Shown here: positions 7,788 to 16,754 of the stretch, one piece after another
Layout: every line of letters starts with the position of its first letter
Position numbering within the stretch: the first letter of the stretch is position 1
Assembly (NCBI GenBank): GCA_026395105.1
Contig: JAPLZH010000076.1
Span: 1 to 31,644, forward strand
Source of the DNA: Candidatus Tayloriibacteriota bacterium
Lineage (GTDB): Bacteria; Patescibacteriota; Minisyncoccia; Phycocordibacterales; PALSA-1337
DNA length: 31,644 bases
Reading direction: 5' to 3'
Translations under genes and position numbers: made by a program
Notes under the pieces: generated by a model
What the model was told of the DNA's origin: nothing
Databases searched by the model: none
What the model saw: only the letters and a program-made list of their open reading frames with translations

Positions 7788-9539
7788 ATGTTTGTAGAAG
7801 GCGCTCATCTAAAAGAGTTCTTAGACGACTCGGGACTAGTTTCCAAGGATGAGCTTGAAGTAGCTAATGAAGAAGCGATAAAGAAAAAAGTCCCGATCGA
7901 AAGCGTTCTGCTCCGCCAGGGAAAAATAACAGAAGATAATTTAAGAAAAGCACAGGCATATGTGCTCGGCATTCCTTTTATAGATTTAAAAAATCAGAAA
8001 ATAGATTTTGGAGTTCTCTCTCTTATTCCGGAACCCATCGCTAGAACTCATAATATAATCGCTTATAAAAAAACCACAGATACTTTGGAAGTGGCGATGT
8101 TAGACACTGAGGATCTATCTGCTATAAACTTTATAAAAAAGAAAGTTGACCTGAAAATCTTAGCGAGGTTAACTGACGGGGATTCTATTAAGCAAATTTT
8201 GCTTCAGTATCAAAAGAGCTTAAAGGCTGAATTCGGAGACATTATTCAGAAGGAGACTGAAACGCTTAAAACTATCGTCGAGTCCGAAGGGAAAGATCTT
8301 TCTGGTAGTGATTTAAAGAAAATCGCTGAAGATTTACCGGTTATTAGAGTGGTAGATACACTTTTAAAACATGCCATCCTTCAGGACGCTTCAGATATTC
8401 ATATAGAGCCACAAGAAAAAGAATTAGTGGTTAGATACAGAATAGATGGAATGCTTCATGATGCCATGATACTGCCTAAAGAAGCGGAGCCTAGTATAAC
8501 CGCACGTATTAAGGTGCTTTCTAATCTAAAACTAGATGAAAAAAGATTACCGCAGGACGGACGTTTTAAAGTAGACCTTACGAGTGAAAAAGTTTCATTC
8601 CGTGTTTCTGTCCTCCCTACATATTACGGTGAAAAAACTGTTATGCGTGTGCTTCGTGATGGTGCGCACGGATTCTCCCTAGAAAACCTCGGTTTTCACG
8701 GCATAGGACTAGAGAGAATTCATGATGCCACAAAGAGAACGACAGGAATGATATTAACGACAGGCCCCACAGGTTCTGGAAAAACGACCACTCTTTACAC
8801 TATTTTGGAAATTTTAAATCAGCCTGATGTGAACATCTCTACTATCGAGGATCCCGTGGAATATATGATTCCTCGTATTAATCAGACTCAGGTTAAACCT
8901 GAAATCGGTTTTTCTTTTTCTATCGGTCTTCGCACTCTCGTTCGTCAGGATCCGGATATCATAATGGTGGGAGAGATACGAGATAATGAAACAGCTTCGC
9001 TCGCTGTGAATGCTTCACTTACCGGTCACCTGGTGCTTTCTACTTTGCACACTAACAGTGCGGCCGGAGCTATTCCACGTCTTATGGATATGAAGATAGA
9101 GCCGTTTCTCATGGTTTCCACGCTCGATATAATCATTGCACAGAGACTCATTCGAAGATTAAGTGAACATAAAGAAAAACATATTCTTACAGAAGCAGAG
9201 CTAGAAAATCTCGGAAAAATAGTCGATTTAGATAAAGTTTTAGAATTTCTAAAAAAAGAAAAAATAGTCGATCCGCAGGCTACTTGGGATAAAATTCCTT
9301 TTTATCGCCCAGCGCCGACTAAAGAAGGTGATGATGGTTATAGTAGCCGTATCGGAATTCACGAAGTATTAAAAGTTACGAGCACTATTAAGGAACTTAT
9401 AATGAAAGGTTCTACTTCAGCAGAGATAGAAACACAGGCAAAAAAAGAGGGAATGTTAACAATGCTAGAAGATGGTGTATTTAAAGCGGTCACAGGAATT
9501 ACGACGATAGAAGAAGTTCTGCGTGTGGTTACAGAATAG
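7788..9539 (+). CDS. pilB: Type IV pilus assembly/type II secretion ATPase PilB (GspE family)
   Basis: This hexameric cytoplasmic ATPase powers pilin polymerisation. The 583-residue protein has an N-terminal MshEN-like domain (about 1-150), then the secretion ATPase core: Walker A GPTGSGKTT (326-334), an Asp box STIEDPVEY, Walker B IIMVGEIRD and the His box STLHTNSAAGAIPRL. The zinc-binding four-Cys segment usual in PilB/GspE, between QRLIRRL and GRIGIHEVL, is replaced by a Cys-free, Lys/Glu-rich helical insert of about 65 residues ending in SSRIGIHEVL. The gene sits 6 bp after the GWxW gene and 16 bp before the pilC ATG. The PilB label rather than GspE rests on the prepilin neighbours and general practice for this lineage. 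Confidence 0.93.
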   Translation: MFVEGAHLKEFLDDSGLVSKDELEVANEEAIKKKVPIESVLLRQGKITEDNLRKAQAYVLGIPFIDLKNQKIDFGVLSLIPEPIARTHNIIAYKKTTDTLEVAMLDTEDLSAINFIKKKVDLKILARLTDGDSIKQILLQYQKSLKAEFGDIIQKETETLKTIVESEGKDLSGSDLKKIAEDLPVIRVVDTLLKHAILQDASDIHIEPQEKELVVRYRIDGMLHDAMILPKEAEPSITARIKVLSNLKLDEKRLPQDGRFKVDLTSEKVSFRVSVLPTYYGEKTVMRVLRDGAHGFSLENLGFHGIGLERIHDATKRTTGMILTTGPTGSGKTTTLYTILEILNQPDVNISTIEDPVEYMIPRINQTQVKPEIGFSFSIGLRTLVRQDPDIIMVGEIRDNETASLAVNASLTGHLVLSTLHTNSAAGAIPRLMDMKIEPFLMVSTLDIIIAQRLIRRLSEHKEKHILTEAELENLGKIVDLDKVLEFLKKEKIVDPQATWDKIPFYRPAPTKEGDDGYSSRIGIHEVLKVTSTIKELIMKGSTSAEIETQAKKEGMLTMLEDGVFKAVTGITTIEEVLRVVTE

Positions 9540-9555
9540 TTTTGATAAAAAATTC

Positions 9556-10776
9556 ATGGCAAAATTTAAATATAAAATAAAAACAAAGAGCGGTAATGTC
9601 GAAGAGGGTGAGCGCGAAGTCCCTGATAAATTTGCCCTTTATAAGGAGTTTAGGGCTAACGGGTCTGAAATAATTTCTATCGTTGATTCTTCAGAACATA
9701 AATTTAAGAATATAAATATTCCGCTCCCAGGTTTTTTAACTGGAATAAAAGCACATGAAAAAATAATTTTTGCTCGTAACCTAGGTTCGATGCTAGAAGC
9801 CGGACTCGCGCTTTCACGTGCACTAAATGTGATAATTCGCCAGTCGAAAAATAAGAGAATGACCACGGTGTTAAATGCAGTGAATGACGATATAAGCAAA
9901 GGAAAGACTTTTTCAGATGCTCTAAATGCATATCCTAATATCTTTTCTTCACTTTTCGTTTCGATGGTCAAAGCGGGCGAGGAAAGCGGAAGCTTAGCTG
10001 AATCACTTAAAACTGTAGCCTTACAGCTGGATAGATCTTATACATTGCAAAGAAAAATTAAGGGCGCGATGGTCTATCCGTGCGTTATTTTAGTCCTCAT
10101 GGTCGTCATCGCTCTCATAATGCTCATGTATATCGTACCGACCATCACTTCGACCTTTAAAGATATGAATATAGATCTTCCTGCATCCACGAAGGTTATT
10201 ATCGGTATGAGTGATTTGATCAGGTTTCATTATATTATAGTTTTTGGTGGAATAATGGCCTTATTAGCTGGTTTTTATTCATTTGCTAGGACGAAAAATG
10301 GCAAAAGAACTTTCGATTATACGATTATTCACATGCCACTCATTAGTGATATGGTCAAAGAAGTGAATGCTGCCAGAACAGCTAGAACACTGGCTTCTTT
10401 ATTATCTGCGGGTGTAGATGTTGTGGAATCTTTAAGAATTACAGAAGAGGTCATTCAGAATTCTTTTTATAAAGATATAGTAAAAAGTGCTACTGATGAA
10501 GTTCAAAAAGGTTCGCCCATGTCCTCCATTTTTTTGAGAAATGAAAAGTTATATCCAGTATTCGTGGGAGAGATGATGAGCGTGGGAGAAGAAACTGGAA
10601 AAATGGGAGAGATGCTTCGAAATGTAGCGCAGTTTTATGAAGATGAGGTGGAACAGAAGACGAAAGACATGTCTTCTATTATAGAGCCGGTGCTCATGGT
10701 CATTATCGGTATAGCTGTAGGATTCTTTGCAATATCAATGATTATGCCGATGTATTCTCTAGCGGATAAATTATAG
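9556..10776 (+). CDS. pilC: Type IV pilus inner-membrane platform protein PilC (GspF family)
   Basis: PilC forms the membrane platform on which PilB acts. The 406-residue protein has the two repeated T2SSF domains (ARNLGSMLEAGLALSRAL and, later, ARTLASLLSAGVDVVESL) and three membrane helices (ILVLMVVIALIMLMYIV, IIVFGGIMALLAGFY and the last near the C-terminus, VLMVIIGIAVGFFAISM). I placed the start at the ATG at 9556 (MAKFKYKIKT), the usual N-terminus of the family, rather than at an in-frame ATG at 9523 that overlaps the end of pilB. No retraction ATPase PilT gene is nearby. Confidence 0.93.
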   Translation: MAKFKYKIKTKSGNVEEGEREVPDKFALYKEFRANGSEIISIVDSSEHKFKNINIPLPGFLTGIKAHEKIIFARNLGSMLEAGLALSRALNVIIRQSKNKRMTTVLNAVNDDISKGKTFSDALNAYPNIFSSLFVSMVKAGEESGSLAESLKTVALQLDRSYTLQRKIKGAMVYPCVILVLMVVIALIMLMYIVPTITSTFKDMNIDLPASTKVIIGMSDLIRFHYIIVFGGIMALLAGFYSFARTKNGKRTFDYTIIHMPLISDMVKEVNAARTARTLASLLSAGVDVVESLRITEEVIQNSFYKDIVKSATDEVQKGSPMSSIFLRNEKLYPVFVGEMMSVGEETGKMGEMLRNVAQFYEDEVEQKTKDMSSIIEPVLMVIIGIAVGFFAISMIMPMYSLADKL

Positions 10777-10782
10777 AAAAGA

Positions 10783-12585
10783 TTGAAAAAATATACTTTC
10801 GACAATAAAAAACGTGGTTTATCACTAGTCGAGGTTGTCGTCGGTGCGTTTATCTTTGCCTTAATCGCTGTATCTGTTTATTCAGGTTATTCTCGGCTAC
10901 TTATGGGTGCGACTCTCCTTCGTGCTAAGACAGCTGCTATAGATTTAGCAAATGAAGAATTTGAAATAATACGAAATATGTCTTATTCAGAGGTAGGTAT
11001 TCCTGGAGGTATTCCGAATGGATTAGTGCCCCATATTCAGACATTAACTAGGGGAGGGACAAATTTCGTTTTAACTACTACCATAAGAAACTATGATGAT
11101 CCTTATGACAGTTTAGCTGGTGGAACGCCGAAGGACCTATCTCCCGCTGATAGTAAGGTCGTGGAGGTATCTATAGCCTGTCCTACCTGTAAAGATTTTA
11201 CTCCTTTAGAAATGACGACTAAAGTAGCTCCTAAAAGTCTAGAGTCGGCCTCAAATAACGGTACCCTTTTTGTAAAAGTTTTTGATGCTAGTGGAAATCC
11301 TCTTCAGGGTGCAAATGTTCATGTGGAAAATAATACAAAAACCCCAAAGATTTTAATAGATGATACTACTGATAATGACGGAATGTTAGAAATCATCGAT
11401 GCACCTCCCGGAAATGCTGTATATGAAATTACGGCTACGAATGATGGTTATTCTACAGATAAAACTTATAAACCTGGAGTGATTGGGAATACTAACCCCG
11501 TAAAACCACACGCTACTGTGGTTAAACAACAGGTTACGCAGATGAGTCTTTCTATAGATAAGGTGAGCACTTTAAATATTACATCTACTAGGAGTGACTG
11601 TGTACCAGAAGCGGGAGTTAATTTTAATCTAAGGGGGGTAAAGCTTATTGGTATTAGTCCAAGTGTTATTAAATATAATCAAAACTTTGTAACAGATGAT
11701 GATGGCAGTATTACGATCCCTAATGTAGAGTGGGATACTTTCGCTTTAACTTTAACAGGTACCACTCTAGACATCGTAGGAGTTACACCTTTCTCACCTG
11801 TGCAAATAAATCCGGGTTCAATCCAGAATATCTCAATGGTCGTGGATACAGTTTCTCCTAGAAGACTTTTAGTTACTGTTAAAGATAGTGCTGGTTTACC
11901 CGTTACTGATGCCGATGTGACATTGAAGAGGTTAACATATTCTAGCGAAAAGATTACGGGTAGGGGGTATTCAGCTCAGTCTTCATGGGTCGGGGGTGCT
12001 GGGCAAGAAATCTTTTCTGATATTACAAAGTATTCTAGCTCAAATGGAAATGTCGATGTAACGACCGTACCAGGCCAAATACAGCTAAGAAAGACATTAG
12101 GTTTATATGCTCTGAACGGAAGCCTTATATCATCTACTTTCGATGCTGGTGTATCTAGTAATTTTCACGAAATTTTCTGGAATCCTGTTACTAATCCACC
12201 TGCGTCTGGCACGAGTAGCGTCTTATTCCAGATAGCTACGAGCGACAGCACTAGCACACCGTGGGTTTTTACTGGTCCGGACGGTACCACTACTTCATTT
12301 TATACATTGACTAATAAGACTATAAATAGTTCAAATAATGGCAAAAGGTATTTTAGATATAAAACTTATCTAAATACAGATTCTGCTACTAATACACCGA
12401 TAGTAAGTGATGTCTACGTGACATTTAACACTTCCTGCACCCCAGCGGGTCAGGTATCTTTCCCAAACCTTGTGAGTGGCACTTACACTCTTACTATTAC
12501 AAAACCAGGATACACCACATTTTCTCAGTCTGTGGGTGTTTCAGCAAATTGGAAAGAACAAATAGTAATACTTAATAGTATTTAA
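10783..12585 (+). CDS. Large prepilin-like protein with extracellular Ig/carboxypeptidase-regulatory-like domains
   Basis: The 600-residue protein starts with a class III signal sequence: KKRG followed by LSLVE, giving Gly at -1 and Glu at +5, then a hydrophobic helix. A prepilin peptidase should cut after Gly; that gene is not in the window. After a pilin-like head (to about residue 150), two or more beta-sandwich regions resemble CarboxypepD_reg/Ig domains: LFVKVFDASGNPLQGANVHV, RLLVTVKDSAGLPVTDADV and a closing segment GTYTLTITKPGYTTFSQSV. Most minor pilins have 150-250 residues, so this one carries a large extracellular region. The start is TTG at 10783, 6 bp after the pilC stop; no ATG fits. 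A pilus-tip adhesin is a reasonable guess, not shown. Confidence 0.75.
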   Translation: MKKYTFDNKKRGLSLVEVVVGAFIFALIAVSVYSGYSRLLMGATLLRAKTAAIDLANEEFEIIRNMSYSEVGIPGGIPNGLVPHIQTLTRGGTNFVLTTTIRNYDDPYDSLAGGTPKDLSPADSKVVEVSIACPTCKDFTPLEMTTKVAPKSLESASNNGTLFVKVFDASGNPLQGANVHVENNTKTPKILIDDTTDNDGMLEIIDAPPGNAVYEITATNDGYSTDKTYKPGVIGNTNPVKPHATVVKQQVTQMSLSIDKVSTLNITSTRSDCVPEAGVNFNLRGVKLIGISPSVIKYNQNFVTDDDGSITIPNVEWDTFALTLTGTTLDIVGVTPFSPVQINPGSIQNISMVVDTVSPRRLLVTVKDSAGLPVTDADVTLKRLTYSSEKITGRGYSAQSSWVGGAGQEIFSDITKYSSSNGNVDVTTVPGQIQLRKTLGLYALNGSLISSTFDAGVSSNFHEIFWNPVTNPPASGTSSVLFQIATSDSTSTPWVFTGPDGTTTSFYTLTNKTINSSNNGKRYFRYKTYLNTDSATNTPIVSDVYVTFNTSCTPAGQVSFPNLVSGTYTLTITKPGYTTFSQSVGVSANWKEQIVILNSI

Positions 12586-12586
12586 T

Positions 12587-13189
12587 ATGAAAAACAGAGC
12601 TTTTTCTATAACTGAATTAGTCGTCGCTGTGGCCATATTTGCAGTTATTATGGTGGGTGTATTTTCTATGGGCGCAGATATTTTTTCATTAAATAGTGTA
12701 ATGCAAAATAGCTTCACCTCTCTAGAAGAAGCAAAAAAGATTATAAAACCGATGTCGAATGAAATACGCTCGATGTCTCCTTCTGGACTGGGTGCTTACC
12801 CTTTAGTCGAGACGGGCACATCCTCACTAGAATTTTATAGTGATATTAACTATGATGGAAAAAAAGAGCAAGTACGATATTTTCTCGATGATACTACTCT
12901 AAAAAAGGGTATAATAGCACCGACTGGTACCCCGATTACTTATCTAGCTTCAGATGAACAGTTTAGCGAATTAATTCATGGTGTAAGAAATTCAGACTCT
13001 AATCCGGTGTTTGAATACTATGACACTAATTATAATGGCACTTCTTCCTCATTAATCCAGCCCGTTTCTCCAGTACTCGTAAGGTTAATTAAGGTAACCA
13101 TTACTATAGACGGTGATGTTAGTAAATATCCGACTTCCCAGACCATTACGACGCAGGTGACTCTCAGAAATGTAAAAGATAATTTATAG
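12587..13189 (+). CDS. Minor prepilin (PilW/GspJ-like)
   Basis: The 200-residue protein has a very short leader (MKNRA) and then FSITELVVAVAIFAVIMVGV, the N-methylated pilin helix with Glu at +5. Residue -1 is Ala instead of the usual Gly, which prepilin peptidases can accept but less well. The C-terminal part is beta-rich (TSSLEFYSDINYDGKKEQVR), as in the minor pseudopilin group J/W. The ATG follows the preceding stop by a single base, so translation is probably coupled. Confidence 0.75.
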   Translation: MKNRAFSITELVVAVAIFAVIMVGVFSMGADIFSLNSVMQNSFTSLEEAKKIIKPMSNEIRSMSPSGLGAYPLVETGTSSLEFYSDINYDGKKEQVRYFLDDTTLKKGIIAPTGTPITYLASDEQFSELIHGVRNSDSNPVFEYYDTNYNGTSSSLIQPVSPVLVRLIKVTITIDGDVSKYPTSQTITTQVTLRNVKDNL

Positions 13190-13190
13190 A

Positions 13191-14642
13191 ATGTTAATTA
13201 AACTTAAATACAAAAAGGGTGTCGCTATAGTTACTTCGCTTATCTTCGGAACGATCGCAGTTATTATTATCACTGGACTCGTCGGCTGGTTCGCTGGGCT
13301 TCTCTCTTCATCTAGAGCTTTGTTTGATAGGGAAAGAGCCTTCCAAGTGGCTGAGTCTGGGATAGATTATTATCGATGGCACCTAGCGCATAATGCTACT
13401 GATTTTACCGATGGAACCACGACTCCAGGTCCATACGTTCACATTTTTGAAGATAAGGATGGAAATGCGCTCGGTGAATTTTCTTTGGACATCTCTCGCC
13501 CAGCCACTGGATCTACTATAGTATCTGTAGTATCCACAGGAAAGGTTTATTCGAATCCAAACATCACTAGAAAAATAAAGACTCTTTTAGCTAAGCCTTC
13601 CATGGCTAAATACTCTGTGGTAGGAAATGTGCCGATGCGTTTTGGACAAGGAACAGAAGTCTATGGACCTGTACAAATAAATAACGGAGTAAGATTTGAC
13701 GGAATAGCACATAATATTATTTCGAGTACTGTGGCTAGTTATGCTGACCCTGATCATTCAGATGGTTTAGAATTCGGTGTTCATACACATGTGAATGCTC
13801 CTCCTGACACGGGTGTAGATGATACATTTCGCCCCGCGGAAGCTCCACCAAGCACACTACAGACTAGAACAGATGTTTTTATGGCAGGAAGACAGTTTCC
13901 TGTACCGGCTTATGATTTTTCAGGTTTAACAGCTAACATGGCTCAGTTAAAAGCTTTGGCACAAAGTGCGGGGTTTTACTATCCAGGTTCATCAGCGACA
14001 GCTAAAGGAGTTCATGTGGTTTTGAATACAAATAATACTTTTGATTTATATACAGTGGATCAGTATTATGTCCCTGCAGATTATTATTGTCTCAGTAATT
14101 CCTGGAGTATTCAGAGTCAGACTTTGGTCGGTAACTATCCATTTCCCGTAAACGGAATAATGTACTTTGATGATCACGTTTTTGTAGATGGAGTAGTAAG
14201 TAACGGTGCGCGTATCACTATAGCCGCTGGAAAATTACCAGACGATACTATTAACAGGAAGAGTATTATCATAGATAATAATTTACTTTATACTCATAAG
14301 GATGGCACAGAAGTTATAGCGCTCATAGCACAGGCAGATGTTAATGTAGGCTTAGTTAGTAGTGATAATTTAGAGATAGACGGTGCCTTAGTAGCACAGA
14401 ACGGGCGTGTGGGTAGACCGTATTATGATGATTATTTCTGTCCTCCGTATGGAGTGAGGAACACTATTTCACTTTATGGTATGATAGCTTCGAACCAGAG
14501 ATACGGTTTTGCCTATTCTGATGGCACGGGGTATACGAATAGGAATATAACTTACGATGCGAATTTACTTTACGCACCGCCTCCAAGTTTTCCTCTAACG
14601 TCAGATCAGTACATCACCATATCGTGGGAAGAAATTAAATAA
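13191..14642 (+). CDS. PilX/GspK-like pilus protein with long extracellular region
   Basis: The 483-residue protein starts MLIKLKYKKG and then a hydrophobic helix (VAIVTSLIFGTIAVIIITGL). Glu at +5 is missing (Thr), as in GspK-type pseudopilins, which cap the pilus tip. The motif RAFQVAESGIDYYRWHL matches the PilX/GspK helix after the membrane segment. The C-terminal two thirds is beta-rich and includes an adhesin-like stretch (GALVAQNGRVGRP). The start ATG directly follows the previous stop. With the two upstream prepilins it forms a minor-pilin set of the kind that primes pilus assembly. Confidence 0.72.
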   Translation: MLIKLKYKKGVAIVTSLIFGTIAVIIITGLVGWFAGLLSSSRALFDRERAFQVAESGIDYYRWHLAHNATDFTDGTTTPGPYVHIFEDKDGNALGEFSLDISRPATGSTIVSVVSTGKVYSNPNITRKIKTLLAKPSMAKYSVVGNVPMRFGQGTEVYGPVQINNGVRFDGIAHNIISSTVASYADPDHSDGLEFGVHTHVNAPPDTGVDDTFRPAEAPPSTLQTRTDVFMAGRQFPVPAYDFSGLTANMAQLKALAQSAGFYYPGSSATAKGVHVVLNTNNTFDLYTVDQYYVPADYYCLSNSWSIQSQTLVGNYPFPVNGIMYFDDHVFVDGVVSNGARITIAAGKLPDDTINRKSIIIDNNLLYTHKDGTEVIALIAQADVNVGLVSSDNLEIDGALVAQNGRVGRPYYDDYFCPPYGVRNTISLYGMIASNQRYGFAYSDGTGYTNRNITYDANLLYAPPPSFPLTSDQYITISWEEIK

Positions 14643-14649
14643 TATTTTT

Positions 14650-15417
14650 ATGGCTGTTAAAAAAACTAAGTTTGTGGTCGGGAATTGGAAAATGTCTCCA
14701 GTATCTCCTTTGGAGGCAAAGAAAATCGCTATTTCTATAAAAAAATGCGCCAGCGTCTTATCTAAAGTCACTACGGTTTTCGCGCCGCCTAGCATATATT
14801 TGCCTTTAATTTCACGCTTATGTGCAAAGGGCGAGGTAAAATTAAGCTCTCAGAACGTTTCTATTTTTAAGGACGGAGCACATACAGGCGAAGTAAATGC
14901 AGAAATGCTTAAGAATTCCGGCGTTTCTTTTTGCATAGTCGGTCATTCAGAGAGGAGGGCGCTCGGTGAAACAGATGCTCAGGTTTCGGAAAAAGTAAAT
15001 TTGCTTTTAGAAAATGGAATTAGGCCGGTTATCTGCGTCGGAGAAGGTGAGCATGATCATCAGGGTGTGTATTTGGAATTTTTACAGAATGAGATTAAAA
15101 ATTCTCTTAAGGGTGTGACGAAGAAGAATGCTTCGGATATTATTATAGCTTATGAACCTATTTGGGCCGTCGGGGCGAAGGAGCCTATGCAGAATTCTGA
15201 TATTCACGAGACTACACTTTTTATTAAAAAAGTTTTAACAGATATTTTCGGTCAGGAAATGGCGTTTTCAATACCGATTCTCTACGGAGGTTCTGTAAAT
15301 ATGAGGAATGCAAAGGATATAGTGATGATGGGTCAGGTAGATGGGCTTTTGGTCGGGCGTGAAAGTCTTAACCCAATAGGCTTTAATAGTATGTTAAAAG
15401 AAATAAATTCTATTTAA
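14650..15417 (+). CDS. tpiA: Triosephosphate isomerase
   Basis: The enzyme interconverts dihydroxyacetone phosphate and glyceraldehyde-3-phosphate in glycolysis. The 255-residue TIM barrel has Asn12 and Lys14 (GNWKM), His99 in VGHSERR, and the catalytic Glu169 in AYEPIWAVG. The phosphate loop YGGSVN is intact. Loop 6, which closes over the substrate, reads WAVGAKEPMQ instead of the near-universal WAIGTGKxA, so the Gly-Thr-Gly-Lys part is changed. The gene begins 7 bp after the last pilus gene and its stop touches the pgk ATG, so it belongs to the same run. Confidence 0.95.
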   Translation: MAVKKTKFVVGNWKMSPVSPLEAKKIAISIKKCASVLSKVTTVFAPPSIYLPLISRLCAKGEVKLSSQNVSIFKDGAHTGEVNAEMLKNSGVSFCIVGHSERRALGETDAQVSEKVNLLLENGIRPVICVGEGEHDHQGVYLEFLQNEIKNSLKGVTKKNASDIIIAYEPIWAVGAKEPMQNSDIHETTLFIKKVLTDIFGQEMAFSIPILYGGSVNMRNAKDIVMMGQVDGLLVGRESLNPIGFNSMLKEINSI

Positions 15418-16551
15418 ATGAGAACAATAAACGAAATACCAGCTTTCGAAGGGGTCCGCGTGCTTATTCGCGCTGAATTAAATGTGCCGATAGAAGACGG
15501 AAAAGTGAGGGATGCTTTTAGAATAGAACATTTGATGCCGACTTTGGAGCTTCTTTGCTCTAAGGGTTCTAAAGTGATTATTTTAAGCCATATAGAGAGC
15601 GGAGAGAAGACATTTTTGCCGGTATATGAATATATGCGTAGCAGAATGGATAGAGTGATTAAATTTGCAAAGAATATTACTGAGGCGGAGGTGATGATAC
15701 CGAATATGGAGAATGGCGAGTGTCTGCTCGTGGAAAATCTGCGCCATGATGAGGGCGAGGAGAAAAATGATCCAGCTTTCGCTGCTCGTTTGGCTCGTCT
15801 CGGCGATATTTATATAAACAATGCTTTTTCTGTGTCACATAGGCCACATGCTTCTATTATCGGCATTCCGAAATACATTCCTGGATACGCAGGACCTTTA
15901 ATGGAGGAGGAAGTGAAGAATTTATCTACTGCATTTAATCCAGAACACACATTTCTTTTCGTGCTCGGTGGTTCTAAATTCGAAACTAAAGTTCCTTTGA
16001 TAAAGAAATTCTTAGGCTCAGCTGATAAAATATTTATTGGCGGTGCTCTAGCGAATGATATTTTAAAGGCAAAGGGAGTTGAAGTCGGTCTTTCAGTCGT
16101 CTCTACTAAGCCAGAGACGGCGAAGGAAATAGAGGAGATTATGAATAATGAAAAGGTGGTGCCTATGATAGACGTGACTGTAGAGAGTCCAGAAGGGAAA
16201 AAGGTTAAGAAGCTCGGCGAAATAGCGAAAGAAGACTATATATATGATGTCGGCCCAGAAACAGTTAAGGTTTTAGCGGATCTGGCTATGAATGCTAAAT
16301 TTATTCTTTGGAATGGACCGCTCGGGAATTATGAAAAGGGATTTGTAGAAAGCACAGAGGAACTCGCTCGTGCGGTGGCGAAGGCTACAGAGAATGGAGC
16401 TAGGTCAATAATCGGAGGAGGGGACACTATAGCCTCTATAGAAAAGCTCGGTTTAAATGATAAATTCAGTTTCGTATCTACAGCGGGCGGGGCGATGCTA
16501 GACTTTTTGGCGAATGGGACATTGCCGGGGATAGATGCCTTAAATAAGTAA
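15418..16551 (+). CDS. pgk: Phosphoglycerate kinase
   Basis: The enzyme transfers phosphate from 1,3-bisphosphoglycerate to ADP. The 377-residue protein is slightly short. Conserved parts: N22 in IRAELNVP, R35, NLRHDEGEEKNDP (108-119), HRPHAS (141-146), LGGSKFETK (183-191) with both Lys, WNGPLGNYEKG, and IIGGGDT (331-337). Two changes lie in the substrate site: the family VDFNxP is AELNVP (Asp to Glu20), and the SHLGRP motif reads SHIESGEK (57-64), losing the GRP part. The ATG overlaps nothing but follows the tpiA stop with zero spacing. A terminator follows at 16569. Confidence 0.95.
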   Translation: MRTINEIPAFEGVRVLIRAELNVPIEDGKVRDAFRIEHLMPTLELLCSKGSKVIILSHIESGEKTFLPVYEYMRSRMDRVIKFAKNITEAEVMIPNMENGECLLVENLRHDEGEEKNDPAFAARLARLGDIYINNAFSVSHRPHASIIGIPKYIPGYAGPLMEEEVKNLSTAFNPEHTFLFVLGGSKFETKVPLIKKFLGSADKIFIGGALANDILKAKGVEVGLSVVSTKPETAKEIEEIMNNEKVVPMIDVTVESPEGKKVKKLGEIAKEDYIYDVGPETVKVLADLAMNAKFILWNGPLGNYEKGFVESTEELARAVAKATENGARSIIGGGDTIASIEKLGLNDKFSFVSTAGGAMLDFLANGTLPGIDALNK

Positions 16552-16568
16552 TTACCTTAATAATTGAA

Positions 16569-16596
16569 GATACTTGCTATTTTAAGTATCTATTTT
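16569..16596 (+). terminator. Intrinsic terminator after pgk
   Basis: GATACTT (16569-16575) pairs with AAGTATC (16584-16590), followed by TATTTT. It is AT-rich, so of moderate strength. It marks the end of the long pilus-glycolysis run. Confidence 0.6.
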
Positions 16597-16754
16597 GTAT
16601 ACCATATGTGCGAATTACTAGATCGCCAGATTAGGATGATTTTTTTAGCTTACGATGAAATTTTATTAATTCACAAGTATAATTGTCTTATAATGGTCGT
16701 AAAGTATACTTATTTTTACGGAATTCTGGTAGAATAAAAATAATTAAGAAAAAT

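Noticed and set aside
16693..16737. Short frame (14 codons) before the methyltransferase as a leader peptide
   Set aside because: It overlaps a TATAAT-like box, has no ribosome-binding site, and nothing suggests attenuation. The AAGTATACTT palindrome at 16702-16711 is a possible operator but no controller gene is present.
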